A stretch of DNA of 58,964 nucleotides, from the NCBI GenBank assembly GCA_037176905.1, contig JBBBWG010027867.1, positions 1 through 58,964 of the forward strand. The letters run 5' to 3'. Below, one piece after another: positions 49,401-58,964 of the stretch (positions within the stretch are counted from its first letter, which is position 1; each line of letters opens with the position of its first letter). This DNA comes from Azolla pinnata. Its lineage: Eukaryota; Streptophyta; Polypodiopsida; Salviniales; Salviniaceae. Made by a program: the position numbers and the translations under genes. The notes under the pieces are model-generated. The model saw only the letters and a program-made list of their open reading frames with translations, did not search any database and was not told where the DNA came from.

Positions 49401-50431
49401 AGTAAACCAATATAAATAGGAAAGGCTGGAAAACAGCAACTGTAAGATAGTTATGATTACAGCCCCAGGTTTGATCATGGTGATGATCGCACTAAGTCCA
49501 TTTACCATCAGCATAAGTGCAAGAACATTTTGTGGTGATGTGAATTCCTCACACAAGAGTTGCCTGAAGCATGTGGGTTGTGGGAGGGCGACGGTATTTT
49601 ACAGTACCTATTGTTTTCGACCATTATTTATCATTTCATGTTTAAAACATCGAACTTTGATTTTGCTGTAATGCACATTAGTTGGTCTCAGTGTCAATTG
49701 ATATTACGAACTAGAGCAGACATGCCCTTTCCAATGAGCATAAACAATTTACCCCTTTCCAATGAGACACGACAAGATTTCTGACACTGAGAATGCTATC
49801 ATCTATCATCAGATCAATTTCCTCAACAACTAGAACGAATGAGTACATGCGATAGGTGCTTATGACGACCAATCTTAATCCGAAAACATGCCGACTAAGC
49901 TATCGCAGAATTACAAGGCTAAACCTACCCCAATTTGGCATCGAGGGCACATAATTTATCCATTTTGGGGATCGTTGGTGGTAAAACGCCACTGTTGGCC
50001 GCTACAAAGCAAACAGACAATTTCTAAGTGAAACGTTTTGGCAACGATCTCCAATGCCAGAAGCTCGGTCATCGTTGCACGAAGAAGTTACAAAAACTTC
50101 CTGCATTCGCAAAATGTCAAACGAGGAGAATCCGGACGCTGGAAACTCACCACGTTTCGGCCAAGGCAGAGAACTTGGCGATTTCATCCGGGCGGATCGT
50201 TCGATTCGAAGAGGAGGAGTCGCGGTCGATCGGCCGCGTCTGGGGAGAGCGGCTCCGACCGGGGGACGACGGAGGAGGGGAGGAAGAAGCATCGATCGGA
50301 TCGCCGGTCGTCGACCCGGGGGGGATGTGGCTGGTGCAGTAGGGCATGGATGGGAAGCGTTTGAGGACGCCGACGCCGCTGCGGCTTCTGCTGCGGAGGA
50401 GCCGCATCATCGTCGTCGCCATCATCGACAT
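46428..50431 (-). CDS. COQ3: Mitochondrial ubiquinone biosynthesis O-methyltransferase
   Basis: SAM-dependent enzyme (UbiG/COQ3 family) for the two O-methylations of the ubiquinone ring in mitochondria. Exons in transcription order: 50431-50151, 49091-49002, 48844-48766, 48686-48609, 48082-48034, 47950-47898, 47719-47570, 47178-47098, 46541-46428. All GT-AG and in phase; 324 aa, as in Arabidopsis COQ3 (about 322). The N-terminus is Arg/Ser-rich without acids (MMRLLRSRSRSGVGVLKRF), typical of a mitochondrial presequence. Then come DEIAKFSALAETWWD, GPFKPLHNMNPTRLSFIR, the SAM motif I ILDVGCGGGLLCE (138-150), PLSRMGAKVVGIDAAESNIK, FDVVISLEVIEHVSDP, KPGGAAIISTVNRS, WVPKGTHEWTKFVTP and GMVFNPLTGAWFLSEDTSVN. 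The family's RTMRAY segment is replaced by RSVPGFL. The upstream flank has a W-box-like array. Confidence 0.95.
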
Positions 50432-50518
50432 CTTCTCTGAATTTCTGTCTGTTTCTGCTCTTCCTCGTCCGTCGGAGTCGTCGTAGCTTCTCTCAATAGC
50501 AAGTCATGCCCTCGGGCC

Positions 50519-50649
50519 TTGACCAAAAAGTCAAGGGAAGACCGGAAAGTCAAGGGAAGACCGGAAAGTCAAGGAAAGACCGGAAAGTCAATAGAAGACC
50601 GGAAAGTCAACGGAAGACCATGACCGTGGTCAACCCTCGTCCGTTGACT
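50519..50649. promoter_or_regulatory. Cluster of eight W-box-like motifs upstream of COQ3
   Basis: The W-box core TTGAC[C/T] or its complement occurs at 50519-50524, 50529-50534, 50548-50553, 50567-50572, 50586-50591, 50605-50610, 50628-50633 and 50644-50649. Five copies sit in a 19-bp tandem repeat (AAGACCGGAAAGTCAAGGG) with exact 19-base spacing. The cluster is 88-218 bases upstream of the COQ3 start codon. WRKY binding is inferred from the motif alone. Confidence 0.5.
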
Positions 50650-50706
50650 TCAGAGAGAGCATCTGACCCTTCCACAACTGCCTCTTTGGCAAATATTGTC
50701 TTTCTC

Positions 50707-50888
50707 AGCCAGTCGACCGAAATCGATTCGACAGAATCTGTACTTTGCTTTGCTTCCGAGTATCCACGTTCTCGAGCAGGCTGCGATGGAATCGGGCAGC
50801 CAGTCAACTGAAACCGATCTGACGGAATCTGTACTTTTCTTTACTTCCGAGTATCCAAGTTCTCAAGCAGACTGCGACGGAATCGGGC
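50707..50888. repeat. 91-bp direct tandem repeat
   Basis: Two copies (50707-50797, 50798-50888) beginning AGCCAGTC and containing GAATCTGTACTTT and CTTCCGAGTATCCA, with point differences only. Confidence 0.9.
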
Positions 50889-53401
50889 AGGTTCCGGTTG
50901 CAGGCAATGCAGTTAACGACTGCAGAGTAGTTTCGTCCGCTTGATATGAACCCGAGGCTCGCAGCAGAAACAGCAGCTCGGAGACGAGTAGCGAGCGGGG
51001 TGCATGCCGAACGTTTGCTTCGCTTGAGCTGCCCCCGACACACAGAAGAGCTCCTGGCAACGTTGATGTAAACAGGGCCCGATTCGCTCTAAAGTCAGGC
51101 AGCAATGCTTCTACACTGTCGGAGCTTCTGTCAAGGCCAGGGGGTTCCACGGAAGAGCAATCGAGAAAACTTAACTTATATTTGTCCGGATGATCTATTA
51201 CTGTTGTTATGGGCATAACCTCAGGAACCAATCTACAAGAGCTAATATAAACTGTTTAATGTAAGGTAAGTGGGATTATGATAGGACAACCCTTTATGAT
51301 CCCTCGATAGGTGTGAACACACCTAGAGGTTAGGGAGCCTTAGAAGTTATTGGTAAGGCTAGACTATTTGTTATTGGATTTATACCTATCAACTTTTGAG
51401 GTAATAATAAAAATAAACATATAAGATATTTTAGATTCGTCTTCAATTATTTGCTCGAGGGTGGTTGGTGTGATTGATCATTCTTACTTAATCTTTTATA
51501 CTCTCTTTAATATTTTCTTAAATATTACTCAACATTAGAAAATCCGTAATATGCACACATTGCATCTGAATACATGGGTCTAATACTAACCGGCCAAACG
51601 ATGATTCACCGCCGCTCGAAAGAACAAAACGGTCATCCTACCAAACCAAAACCGACCGCTTCCCTTCTTATCCAAAGTACTGTACGAGATCGATGAGTGT
51701 CATCGCACACTCTTGGATTTGGACGAATGTTGGCACCATCGGCATATGGGATGATAAATAAATCGATGTCACCTACGGTCTGTATGGCTTATGGTTTCCC
51801 CACGCACGCTTTGTCAAAGTCCGTACATGCTTATCGTCTCACGCCCTTGTGGGAGCCAGCTGGCCATCTGTAAGGGCTCTGATTTGCCAGATTGCCGCCC
51901 CTTTTACACGACCTATCGATGCGGCCAAAACGAGGAATCACATGTTCCCCCGAGATGCGCCATGATCTAGAGCTTCTTTTTCTGTGGAGCTTCACAGTGT
52001 GGCCTTGCTGTCTGGATTTGTGACCACAAATTAGGGTAAGAGAGAAGCAGCCTGAGAAAGGTGTCGACAAGAATGCAAGCAGTGGGACAAGTTGTTTCTA
52101 GACCTTCAACACGCTCTCTTTCTCTCTTTTTCTTTTCGTAACTGTATATTTGTATTAAAACAACATGACAATACAAAAAAACCCTTGCTATCGAAACTAC
52201 TTTAAACATGTTCTCTCTCTCTCTCTCTCTCTCACATTGTTTCCATGTCAACTCATTGTCTCTGTCAATCCGCACTCCTTGTGATAAATGTGCATGAACA
52301 AACAAAAATTAGGAACAGTCGCATGCTAATTTCGTCTGACGTTGAAGGGTTCGTCCGCCCTCCACTCTTGGACGGTCTCTTGGATCTTGTCGTTTGCGAC
52401 CAGTGCACAACATAGGCAAACTTCAAATCAATCTCTCCGATCCTATATTCGGCTTCACGCTCACGGCAATGGTGATTCACATGTCATATGAGAGTGCCAT
52501 GAATGCTCTCGCCCCCGTCTTTATCCATGAGATCTGTCAATGAGCTGAGAGTGTGCGGTTCAATGCTGTACGTATGTTACGTATTTTAAAAGTATTTGAT
52601 CAAAGTTTTGTAAGCATTTGAAATACGTATTTTAATATTTAGTATGTGAAAAATACAGGTTAAATTACATCCGACCATTAAACACAGGTTAAATACGTTA
52701 AATGCTGTTACAAAATTACAGTAAACTAAAGTTTCCATAGTCCGTTTCCTTGGCGGTGGTATATATGTAGAATCTTAAATGATAGATAATCGAAATTTAA
52801 AATTTAAGCTTGCAAAACGAGTAGCCATAGTGAAATTTAGTCTTTTTTTGTGTGTTTTTTTTCCAAGAGAAGATTCAGTAAAAGTTAATCTTGATTCTTA
52901 CAAAACTTGCTTAACAAACCGACAATTCCAAAATGTAGATTATAAGTGGGAGTATTCTAAAATGTATCTTACGTGTAGATTATGGGAGGAAAGATCTGCC
53001 AGGTTCAGTCACGGCTTTTAATCGTTTGCCAAGATAGCAGGCGGCTGCATGGTTTCGCCCTCATCGATCAGAAACCAGAGGCCCGAGATCATTGTTCTAT
53101 CTCTTCGCCCAAACTGCTTTTCTATATAATGCCTATGGTATTCAATGCCAAAAATGTATACCTGCGGAAGGAGTAGTGATGTGAGGCAGATGCGTTGCCA
53201 CAACTTTACTTTTTCTTTCATGTCTTTTACCCTCAACTTGAAAATTTTGATCTCCAATGCCTATACTGTAACCTACATCCTCAACGCTTTGATTCACCAT
53301 TTTAAACTCTCGAATCCGATTTCATGCGAGAGCTTCTAACACCGACATTCGCGTTTTATGTACGAGAACATTTCGAGCTCGTGGTACCGAGCATATCCAG
53401 C

Positions 53402-54235
53402 CCATAATAATCACCATTGTCACAATCACTAGCATCATCAACATCATGAGCATCACCATCATCACCATCTGCATCATAAACATCATTTTCACCACCATCA
53501 TCACCACCATCATCGCCATAATCGTCACCATCACCAGCACCGTCACCATCATCATCACCAGCATCATCACCATAAGCGGCAATAGCACTAGCATCATCAT
53601 CATCACCACCACCATTATCACCATCACCAGCATCATCGGCATCATCGGCATCACCAGCATCATCACACCATCATCATCGCCAACATCATAATCGGCACCG
53701 TCACCATAATGATCATCACCATCACCAGCATTACCAGCATCACCAATATCATTCACCATCACCAGCATTACCAATATCATTCACCATCACCAGCATTACC
53801 AGCATCACTAGCATCATCACACCATCATCATCGCCAACATCATAATCGGCACCGTCACCATAACCATCATCACCATCACCAGCATTACCAGCATCACCAA
53901 TATCATTCACCATCACCAGCATCAACAGCATCATCACACCATCATCATCGCCAGCATCATAATCGGCACCGTCACCATAATCATCATCACCATCACCAGC
54001 ATTACCGGCATCACCAATATCATTCACCATCACCAGCATCGACAACAACAGCATCACCAACATCACCAGCATCATGATGACCACCATCATCACCATCACC
54101 ACCACCACCATCATCACCATCACCACCATCACCACCACCGCCATCATCACCACCACCGCCATCACCACCATCACCACCATCACCACCACCATCATCACCA
54201 CCATCACCACCACCATCATCACCACCAAGACCTCA
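53402..54235. repeat. Long CAY (CAT/CAC) trinucleotide array with higher-order repeats
   Basis: About 830 bases of CAT, CAC and AGC-type triplets. The middle part contains longer repeats of roughly 115-160 bases marked by CATAATCGGCACCGTCACCA (near 53686, 53842 and 53959) and AATATCATTCACCATCACCA. The end (54065-54235) is nearly pure CAC/CAT. Open frames on both strands are products of the 3-base period. Confidence 0.92.
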
Positions 54236-54394
54236 GAAGCGTTGACCAGGGGTTTGACCAGGTGGAGACAATGTTCCGCCCTAATTTCAGAGCTTTGAAA
54301 AGAAAACAAAACAAAACAAAAAACGTAATAAAAACGTGGGGAATTTGGAAGAAGGGAATTCGCACGTGCGCGCGCGGCGTTTGGAATCTTCTAC

Positions 54395-54658
54395 ATGCTT
54401 CTCTTCTTCTTCTTCTTCTTCCCGCTTCTCGATTTATTCCTTCAATCTCCGCTGCTTCTCTGCGAGGGATTCGATCTCTGCTTCTCCGCCATCGCTCCCG
54501 CTCCACAGCTCTGCTTTCCATCGCGCGGGCCTTCTTCTTCTTCTTCTTCTTCTTCTTCTGATTCGTCTGATTCTTCTGATTCGTCCGATTCTTCGGATTC
54601 TGATTCGTCTGATTCTTCGGATTCTGAATCCTCTGATTCTGATTGTGAGCGACCCTAG
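54395..54658 (+). other. Upstream ORF in the JAZ-like leader (Ser/Asp repeat)
   Basis: An 87-codon ATG-initiated frame, out of frame with the JAZ-like ORF, ends 43 bases before its start codon. It starts with a Phe-rich stretch and ends in SSDSSDSSDSSDSD-type repeats encoded by TTC and GATTCT units. It may act as a uORF if transcribed, or be only repeat-derived. Confidence 0.3.
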
Positions 54659-54701
54659 ATCTTTAACCAGGCGCCGAGATTCTCCGTCTGCCCCGCTGGC
54701 T

Positions 54702-55940
54702 ATGGCGTCCTGCAGCTCCCACTGCGCGCACGACCAGTGCGGCAAGCTTCCGCGCAGCAAGCGGAGGAGATCCGATCATGGCGGCGCAGAGGATGATGTC
54801 GACCATGATCCTGCCCTTGCCCCGCTCGCGCTTCATCTTCGTCTTCTCCATCGCCATCGCCATGGCAGCGGCGACGAGGATCAGTGGTGCCGCCTCCATC
54901 GCCATCGCCAGCGCCATGGTAGCAACGACGGGGATCAGTGGTGCCGCCTCCATCGCCATCGCCAGCGGCATCATCCAGCGCAGCAGCGGACATTGCAGGG
55001 CGATTCGACTAGGATGGGAGGAGGATCAGAAGCTCCAGCTGCTGCTGCAGGAGATTCCGATGTGGCGGCGCCCATGACGATCTTCTACGGGGGGCGGGTG
55101 CATGTGTTCGAGGCGATCTCGGGCGAGCACGCGCGAGCTCTGACCCTGCTGCTCGCAGCAGGGCACGCCATGGCGGCGCCGCCCAATTCGAATGAATGCA
55201 GCAGCAGCAGCAGCAGGATGAATGAATCAGTCTACGAAAGGGAAGCAGCATCGAGATCACCATCATCGCCATCATCGCCATCACCATCGCCACCATCACC
55301 ATCATCACCATCGCCATCATCACCACCACCACCACCATCATCAGCAGCAGCAGCATCATTAGCGGCAGCTGCAGGATCATTAGTGATGGGATTAGCAGCC
55401 CCGAGGGGCGGTCGTGAGGCGTGGGCAGGATCGTTAGTGGTGGGATTAGCGGACCCGAGGGCTGATCATCGCGCGGCGCGGGCGGGATCATCGGCGATCG
55501 GATCATCGGCGATCGGATCGTTAGCGGGCCCGAGGGCAGCTGATCACTCCGCGGCGGCGGCGGCGGCGGCACGATCATTAAGGATTGGATTGGTGGGCGC
55601 GAGGGCAGCTGATCATGCGGCGCGCACGGGATCATTAGCGATTGGATTAGCGGAAGGTTTAGGGTTTAGGGTTTACACGCCAGCTCCGAATCATCGCCGC
55701 TACTATGCCAACAACAACAACAACAAAATCAACAACAACAGTTACAACAACAACAACAACAAAATCAACATCAACAACAACAACAACAACATAATCAACA
55801 ACAACAACATCAACATCAACACCAACAACAACAACAACAACACAACCAACACCAACACCACCACCAACAACACCACCAACAACACCAACAACTACAACAA
55901 CGGCATTTGCGGCGCCGATCTGCATTTGCATCCTCCTCCT

Positions 55941-55971
<31 letters not shown>

Positions 55972-56183
55972 ATCAGCATTGTGACGTTATGCGTCGTACA
56001 AGCGATGCCGATCATGAACAGGATCGTGGCGAGCCTCGGCGGCGGCTGCGGCAACGGGATCGGGGTGAGGCCGCGGTGTGCCACGTGCCGCTCCTGGCCT
56101 CGTACCGGCGCGCGTCGCTCGCGCGCTTCCTCAGGGCGCGCTCCGTGCTGCCGAAAGACAAGCCCCTCGCTTTCCGCGGTTGA
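54702..56183 (+). CDS. JAZ: TIFY/Jas (JAZ-like) jasmonate signalling repressor, intronless, with simple-sequence expansions
   Basis: JAZ proteins repress jasmonate-response transcription factors in the nucleus and are degraded through COI1. This single frame encodes 493 aa from the ATG at 54702. A possible EAR motif LALHL lies at 42-46. The TIFY domain begins at 125: MTIFYGGRVHVFEAIS, then HARALTLLLAAGH. A Jas-like motif closes the protein (about 459-493): VPLLASYRRASLARFLRAR, then P and F where the family has P-Y. Between them are Ser/Pro runs, four or five GSLxxGLAxPR-type repeats (about 226-316), a telomere-derived stretch (GLGFRVYT), and an Asn/Thr tract (335-401) from AAC/ACA repeats. 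The N-terminal part also has a 20-residue duplication (DQWCRLHRHRQRH). The degron LPIAR is altered. JAZ genes normally have introns and 150-400 residues, so some low-complexity segments may be spliced out. The in-frame extension to 54336 is repeat-derived and was not used. Confidence 0.72.
55656..55675 (+). repeat. Telomere-repeat motif inside the JAZ-like ORF
   Basis: GGTTTAGGGTTTAGGGTTTA lies in frame and encodes GLGFRVY (residues about 319-325), between the Gly/Ala repeats and the Asn tract. Confidence 0.9.
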
Positions 56184-58964
56184 TCTATCGATTTTTAGGG
56201 TTTGCGAGCTCGAAGCTCCCTCCGGGGTCGGTCGATCTCCCACTCAGTTAGTCGGTCATCGCAGACTAGATGTTGCAAGTCAGGATCTAGGGGCATTCCG
56301 GAGAAATGCCAAATCCAAAACCCGAGTGTCCGCGAGCTCCTGGTGTTACCCTTCTCCGGGAAATCCTAAAAAAACCCTAAACCATAATATTACATACACA
56401 AGGGGGTTTCGAAACTCCCTTCCGGCTCGATGCATCTGGCCATTTTTTTCTTGATGAAAATTTTCAATCCAACACCTCTCTACGTGCCATAGATGTATCG
56501 TATCAAGTCGTTTAGTCAGAAAAAAGAAACTGTAACCCACGCACGCCACGGGAATTCTATTCCTTTGGCTGTCAAATACCACGATTGTATATAATGAACA
56601 CACACTATTGCGGAAAGAACAAGTAATATTGTGCATTCTCTTTAAGGATTTACACGCTCATTCTTGTCATCCGCTCCTCAATCACGTGATGGTTTGTTTG
56701 ATAACCCGCTTGCTCTCGATATAGCTAATCACCTGTGAGTCTTCTTCTTGTGGGCCCTCCGCAGCCCCCAAGTGGATATTTGTGCGCGGAGGTGCATTTG
56801 AAAAAAAAGATGTGGGCATGTAGTGCACCAGCCATGTCAGAAGAACTGAATATACACTTTGACACGGTAAGAAGAAGCAGCCGAAGGCCATTGACACGAG
56901 GTTTCATCGGGCGACGCTTTTTCTTTCGCATTGCGAGGAGGTTCCATGCATTTGAATCTTAGCTGTCGGTCTCTGGCTCTTAATTTGATCGATGATTGGG
57001 TACACATCTTATTACTGCATTGTTTGTCTCATGGGCCAATTTCTCGCCATTGTAGAAGACGTCGACAGATTATTCGAATGTCTAGTATTAGCGGTGCTCC
57101 CTATGCGAGAGGCACATTGAGATTTGCGATGCCACCACATGACACGGAACGTGGACAAAGAGAGCGCCCGAACGTGGACAAGAAACCTAACGAAGATGCT
57201 GCGATCCTTAATCATGGGGCAATTTACTCGACTCGTGATTAACATCTACTTACTAATGTATCGTGCTAATCATGTGATTGGGGAGCAGGGTTTAGGGTTT
57301 AGGGTTTAGAGGGACCAGTTTAGAGGAAGAGCCAAACCCAACACCCTGGGGCAGCATCGCGATGTGATCAAGAAGAAGTTTTCTTTTTGGCTCAATAGTC
57401 AAAATCCATCAATAGTTGCTAGGCTAAAATAAGACAATAATATAATTATGTCCTAGATTAGCATAAGGAAACAATTATTATACTCCAAATAATTAGAGTA
57501 TTAATGAGATTTAAAAACTTAAATTTAGCAAGAATTACGCAATCATGAATGTATTAAGCACAAATTTCCACCATTTTCTATGGAAAAAATATTAGCCATA
57601 CTTCAAGTAGCAATAATACATAAGAAAATGTAAGGAAGATTTTATCTAAGATACGTAGACATTGGGGACTATACCAGAAATCGTATATCACTGAAACCAA
57701 TAAAATTAAAATTGCTACAACCTTCTACGAGCAATTTCTTGGGCTCCTTGAAACTACTATAATGTTTCTATATAGGATATGTACGTAGTTTAAGTAGGAG
57801 TATGATGTAATTAAATATAGATAATTAGCTTGAGAAAAGGAGGAGAGTAACATTAGGGATCTGGATGCCTGAATGAAGAGGCCAAGATACCTGTTTATAT
57901 TAAAATCCTAGAAACCACCTTTTCTTTTGATCCTCTCATTTCTCATCATTATTTTTTCTATGATTTATTCATTGCTTCCTCTCCATTTCTTTTTTCACTT
58001 TCCATGCTCTCCTCTAGTTTCTAGTGGAGGTTAGAGCAGAGCAAGACACATATCCTCCATTACTTTAACATATCTCGTCTTGTATTTTAATAAAATAATA
58101 ATAGAAATCAAGAGGAAAAAAGAGCAGAGAATCATAGAATCAGGAAAAACATCACGAAAAAATTAACGCATAAGTTGCTAGGAATTCGTAGTTTACGAGA
58201 GAGTTAACACTTGTTGAGCGGAATCGAACGCGTGGGTGGTACAAGAAGCTTCCTGAGGGTCCTCGGATACACTTTAACAAATCTTCGGCATCACGCAGCC
58301 AGTGTAAGAGGACGGTGCTCGATGAGTCTGTTACGTGGAAGGGACCTCTAGATCTTTTCCAAGTCGCAGATGCCGCTTGCTCAGCATGTCCAGAAGGGTC
58401 TGGTAGCTGATCCTTGCTTCCAATCATCGATGCACATCCACGCCACCGATGACGACGAGCATTATATGCATGTGCAAGCTTTCTGTCGAGGCACGAAATC
58501 GGCTCCTCGGTGCTTTGAATGAATGAGGTTTCATTCAGGTGAAGAGACGATGCGAGGGGCATTCCGACATTTTCAAAAACGATGGAAGCAACGGGTTTTC
58601 TTGGTTTTGGAAATCAGGCAGCAGAAAAGAACTGCGTAGATACGATCGGGGTCGTTTCTGTATCTTCCGGCTTTCGAATCTTAATAGTTCTGTTGGCTTT
58701 CAGCTGGAAGAAGCTGGAAGAAAGAGGTACAGATGGGTGTTACGATCGCGGGAACGAGCTGCCGAAGTTCGGCACGAATTCGTGCAGCTAATGTTTGATG
58801 ATCTTTCCATGTCGGTGCGTCGAAACGCATACCGATCTCTCGACTTTCGATTTCGGAGAAAACTACTGTTGGGGATTTGGATTGGGGGGGGGGGGGGGGG
58901 GGGAAGGATTCCGTCCTTTCTTGGGCGTACACCAAAGCTTGGTTCAAAAAAACACCTCAATCGA
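56184..58964. other. Intergenic, no secure gene
   Basis: 3' flank of the JAZ-like ORF, then AT-rich sequence. It holds three TTTAGGG motifs (57289-57309), a 136-codon minus-strand frame at 58152-58562 without recognisable domain, and a G20 tract at 58884-58903. No RNA gene recognised. Confidence 0.55.
58884..58903. repeat. Poly-G tract (20 nt)
   Basis: Twenty uninterrupted G near the window end, similar to the tracts at 24478 and 26633. Confidence 0.85.

Larger units (their letters stand above)
50432..54701. other. Intergenic with several repeat arrays
   Basis: 50519-50649 holds the W-box-like array and 50707-50888 a 91-bp tandem repeat. 50889-53400 has no feature I can name beyond a short (CT)n near 52211. 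53402-54235 is the CAY array. 54336-54701 is an open frame continuous with the JAZ-like ORF but composed of TTC and GATTCT repeats, and is treated as its leader. Confidence 0.6.

Noticed and set aside
53322-54309. Long Met/Val/Asp and Thr/Ile/His ORFs on both strands
   Set aside because: Product of the CAY trinucleotide array; open in several frames without family similarity.
54336-54701. 122-codon in-frame N-terminal extension of the JAZ-like ORF
   Set aside because: Starts at a non-canonical codon region and is built from TTC and GATTCT repeats (poly-Ser, poly-Leu, Ile/Leu/Arg runs); the ATG at 54702 opens the first non-repeat sequence.
58195-58265. Possible minus-strand tRNA (GCGTTCGATTCC resembling a B box)
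   Set aside because: No matching A box or cloverleaf could be folded around it.
58152-58562. 136-codon minus-strand ORF
   Set aside because: No recognisable motif or splice continuation; may be chance in an AT-balanced stretch.

Overview
The window is nuclear DNA from a land plant. It carries spliced genes with GT-AG introns, plant-only families (ARG1-type J protein, CPL3-type CTD phosphatase, a TIFY/Jas protein, B3 and AP2 domains, a PLS-type PPR) and TTTAGGG-type telomere-like repeats. The style of the PPR protein and the odd transcription-factor architecture hint at a seed-free plant (lycophyte, fern or bryophyte), but this is only an inference. Introns and intergenic DNA are rich in microsatellites. 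There are two N gaps (11262-11361 and 24548-24557) and several homopolymer G/C tracts, so local assembly quality is uneven.

Layout. 1-2907: no gene, short tandem repeats. 2908-9127 (+): complete 18-exon peroxisomal beta-oxidation multifunctional protein (718 aa). 10059-14053 (-): four-exon gene joining a B3 domain, a C3Hc3H zinc finger and two AP2 domains. 14054-18889: no secure gene, low-complexity DNA. 18890-24058 (-): 12-exon CPL3-like RNA polymerase II CTD phosphatase (1354 aa). 26514-30683 (+): 11-exon ARG1-like J protein (398 aa). 32236-33657 (-): PPR protein, apparently cut short in its E domain. 33731-35760: two telomere-like arrays in opposite orientation between the divergent PPR and RRS1 genes. 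35953-38966 (+): 8-exon RRS1 (354 aa). 44065-45471 (+): small HLH protein without a basic region, with a repeated intron segment. 46428-50431 (-): 9-exon mitochondrial COQ3 (324 aa), preceded by a tight array of W-box-like motifs. 53402-54235: long CAY trinucleotide array. 54702-56183 (+): intronless TIFY/Jas (JAZ-like) ORF full of simple-sequence expansions. 56184-58964: no secure gene.

The genes do not form one pathway. They are independent housekeeping loci (fatty-acid oxidation, ubiquinone synthesis, ribosome assembly, transcription termination and recycling) mixed with regulators (B3/AP2 factor, HLH protein, JAZ-like repressor, ARG1 in gravity signalling). Exon models were built by reading splice sites by eye and checking that reading phase and family similarity continue across every junction. 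The most unusual items are the B3-C3Hc3H-AP2-AP2 fusion, the JAZ-like protein with a divergent degron and a telomere motif inside its ORF, a Glu-to-Gln change at a hydratase catalytic position in the multifunctional protein, the W-box array beside COQ3, and the head-to-head telomeric arrays.
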